NCBI GenBank assembly: GCA_038329555.1
Contig: JBBQNC010000208.1
Span: 1 to 6,911 of the forward strand
Direction of reading: 5' to 3'
From: JALYUA01 sp038329555
GTDB taxonomy: Bacteria > Acidobacteriota > Thermoanaerobaculia > UBA5066 > Gp7-AA6
Length of the DNA: 6,911 nucleotides
Part shown: one piece after another, positions 6,821 to 6,911 of the stretch
Layout: the number at the start of each line of letters is the position of its first letter
Position numbering within the stretch: the first letter of the stretch is position 1
Notes under the pieces: model-generated
The model's database searches: none
What the model saw: the letters and a program-made list of their open reading frames with translations, nothing else
What the model was told of the DNA's origin: nothing
Position numbers and translations under genes: made by a program

Positions 6821-6895
6821 GGTGGGATTCACTAGAAAAGGTAGACCGCCAGCGGTCTATCCCGACGCGCCACCTTCAGGGTGCGTGAATAAGGT
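6821..6895 (+). promoter_or_regulatory. Candidate structured 5' leader (three-helix junction) before the next gene
   Basis: ATTCAC (6827-6832) can pair with GTGAAT (6885-6890), closing a domain that holds two hairpins. One is TAGACCGC-CA-GCGGTCTA (6842-6859), extendable by a G-U and a G-C pair to 6840 and 6861. The other is CACC-TTCAG-GGTG (6871-6883). Competing pairings exist: ACCTT (6872-6876) can pair with the AAGGT that holds the Shine-Dalgarno (6891-6895) or with an identical AAGGT at 6838-6842, and GGTGG (6821-6825) can pair with CCACC (6870-6874). I do not recognise a known riboswitch or ribosomal-protein leader. The 8-bp palindrome could instead be a protein operator in DNA. Confidence 0.4.
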
Positions 6896-6899
6896 TTCT

Positions 6900-6911
6900 A
6901 TGACCCGGGCA
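6900..6911 (+). CDS. Possible start of the next gene (four codons, truncated by window edge)
   Basis: ATG ACC CGG GCA (M-T-R-A) runs to the window edge. AAGG at 6891-6894 lies 5 nt upstream and could serve as its ribosome site, and a promoter-like sequence is ~100 nt upstream. Four residues say nothing about function, and another downstream start cannot be excluded. Confidence 0.45.

Overview
The window comes from a G+C-rich bacterial chromosome (about two thirds G+C by eye, with codon third positions almost all G or C). Gene content and base composition would suit a soil-type lineage such as Acidobacteriota or a neighbour, but nothing here fixes the taxon. The DNA is densely coding. I see no insertion sequence, CRISPR array, tRNA or rRNA.

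Layout. (1) 5-1474 (+) encodes an exported protein that looks like a gluzincin metallopeptidase with a decayed zinc site, followed by an Ig/fibronectin-like C-terminal module. (2) 1530-2372 (+) encodes a LOG-family (lysine-decarboxylase-like fold) nucleotide phosphoribohydrolase, starting at TTG behind a good Shine-Dalgarno. It probably shares a transcript with gene 1. (3) 2245-2778 (-) encodes a Nudix hydrolase resembling ADP-ribose pyrophosphatases. Its 3' end overlaps the LOG gene convergently by 128 bp. (4) 2782-5193 (-) encodes a large fusion: an N-terminal RecB/Cas4-like PD-(D/E)XK nuclease joined to an XPD/DinG-type iron-sulfur helicase. It lies 3 nt upstream of the Nudix gene and the two form an operon. 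(5) 5220-6731 (+) encodes a PBP4-type D-alanyl-D-alanine carboxypeptidase/endopeptidase, divergent from the helicase across only 26 bp. (6) 6732-6899 is a regulatory intergenic region with a TTGACA box, a long inverted repeat and a potentially foldable leader. It precedes a possible start codon at 6900, of which only four codons are inside the window.

Most of these are ordinary housekeeping genes (DNA repair, nucleotide clean-up, cell-wall remodelling). The most notable points are: the mirror-symmetric divergent promoter between helicase and dacB, with each GTG start exactly 9 nt from a shared ATTATAAT and no Shine-Dalgarno, which suggests leaderless mRNAs; the nuclease-helicase fusion; loss of the SxN asparagine in the PBP4-like enzyme; the decayed HExxH in gene 1; the convergent coding overlap built on a 9-nt repeat; and a candidate switch-like 5' leader at the right edge. 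I found no convincing wholly new multi-gene system.
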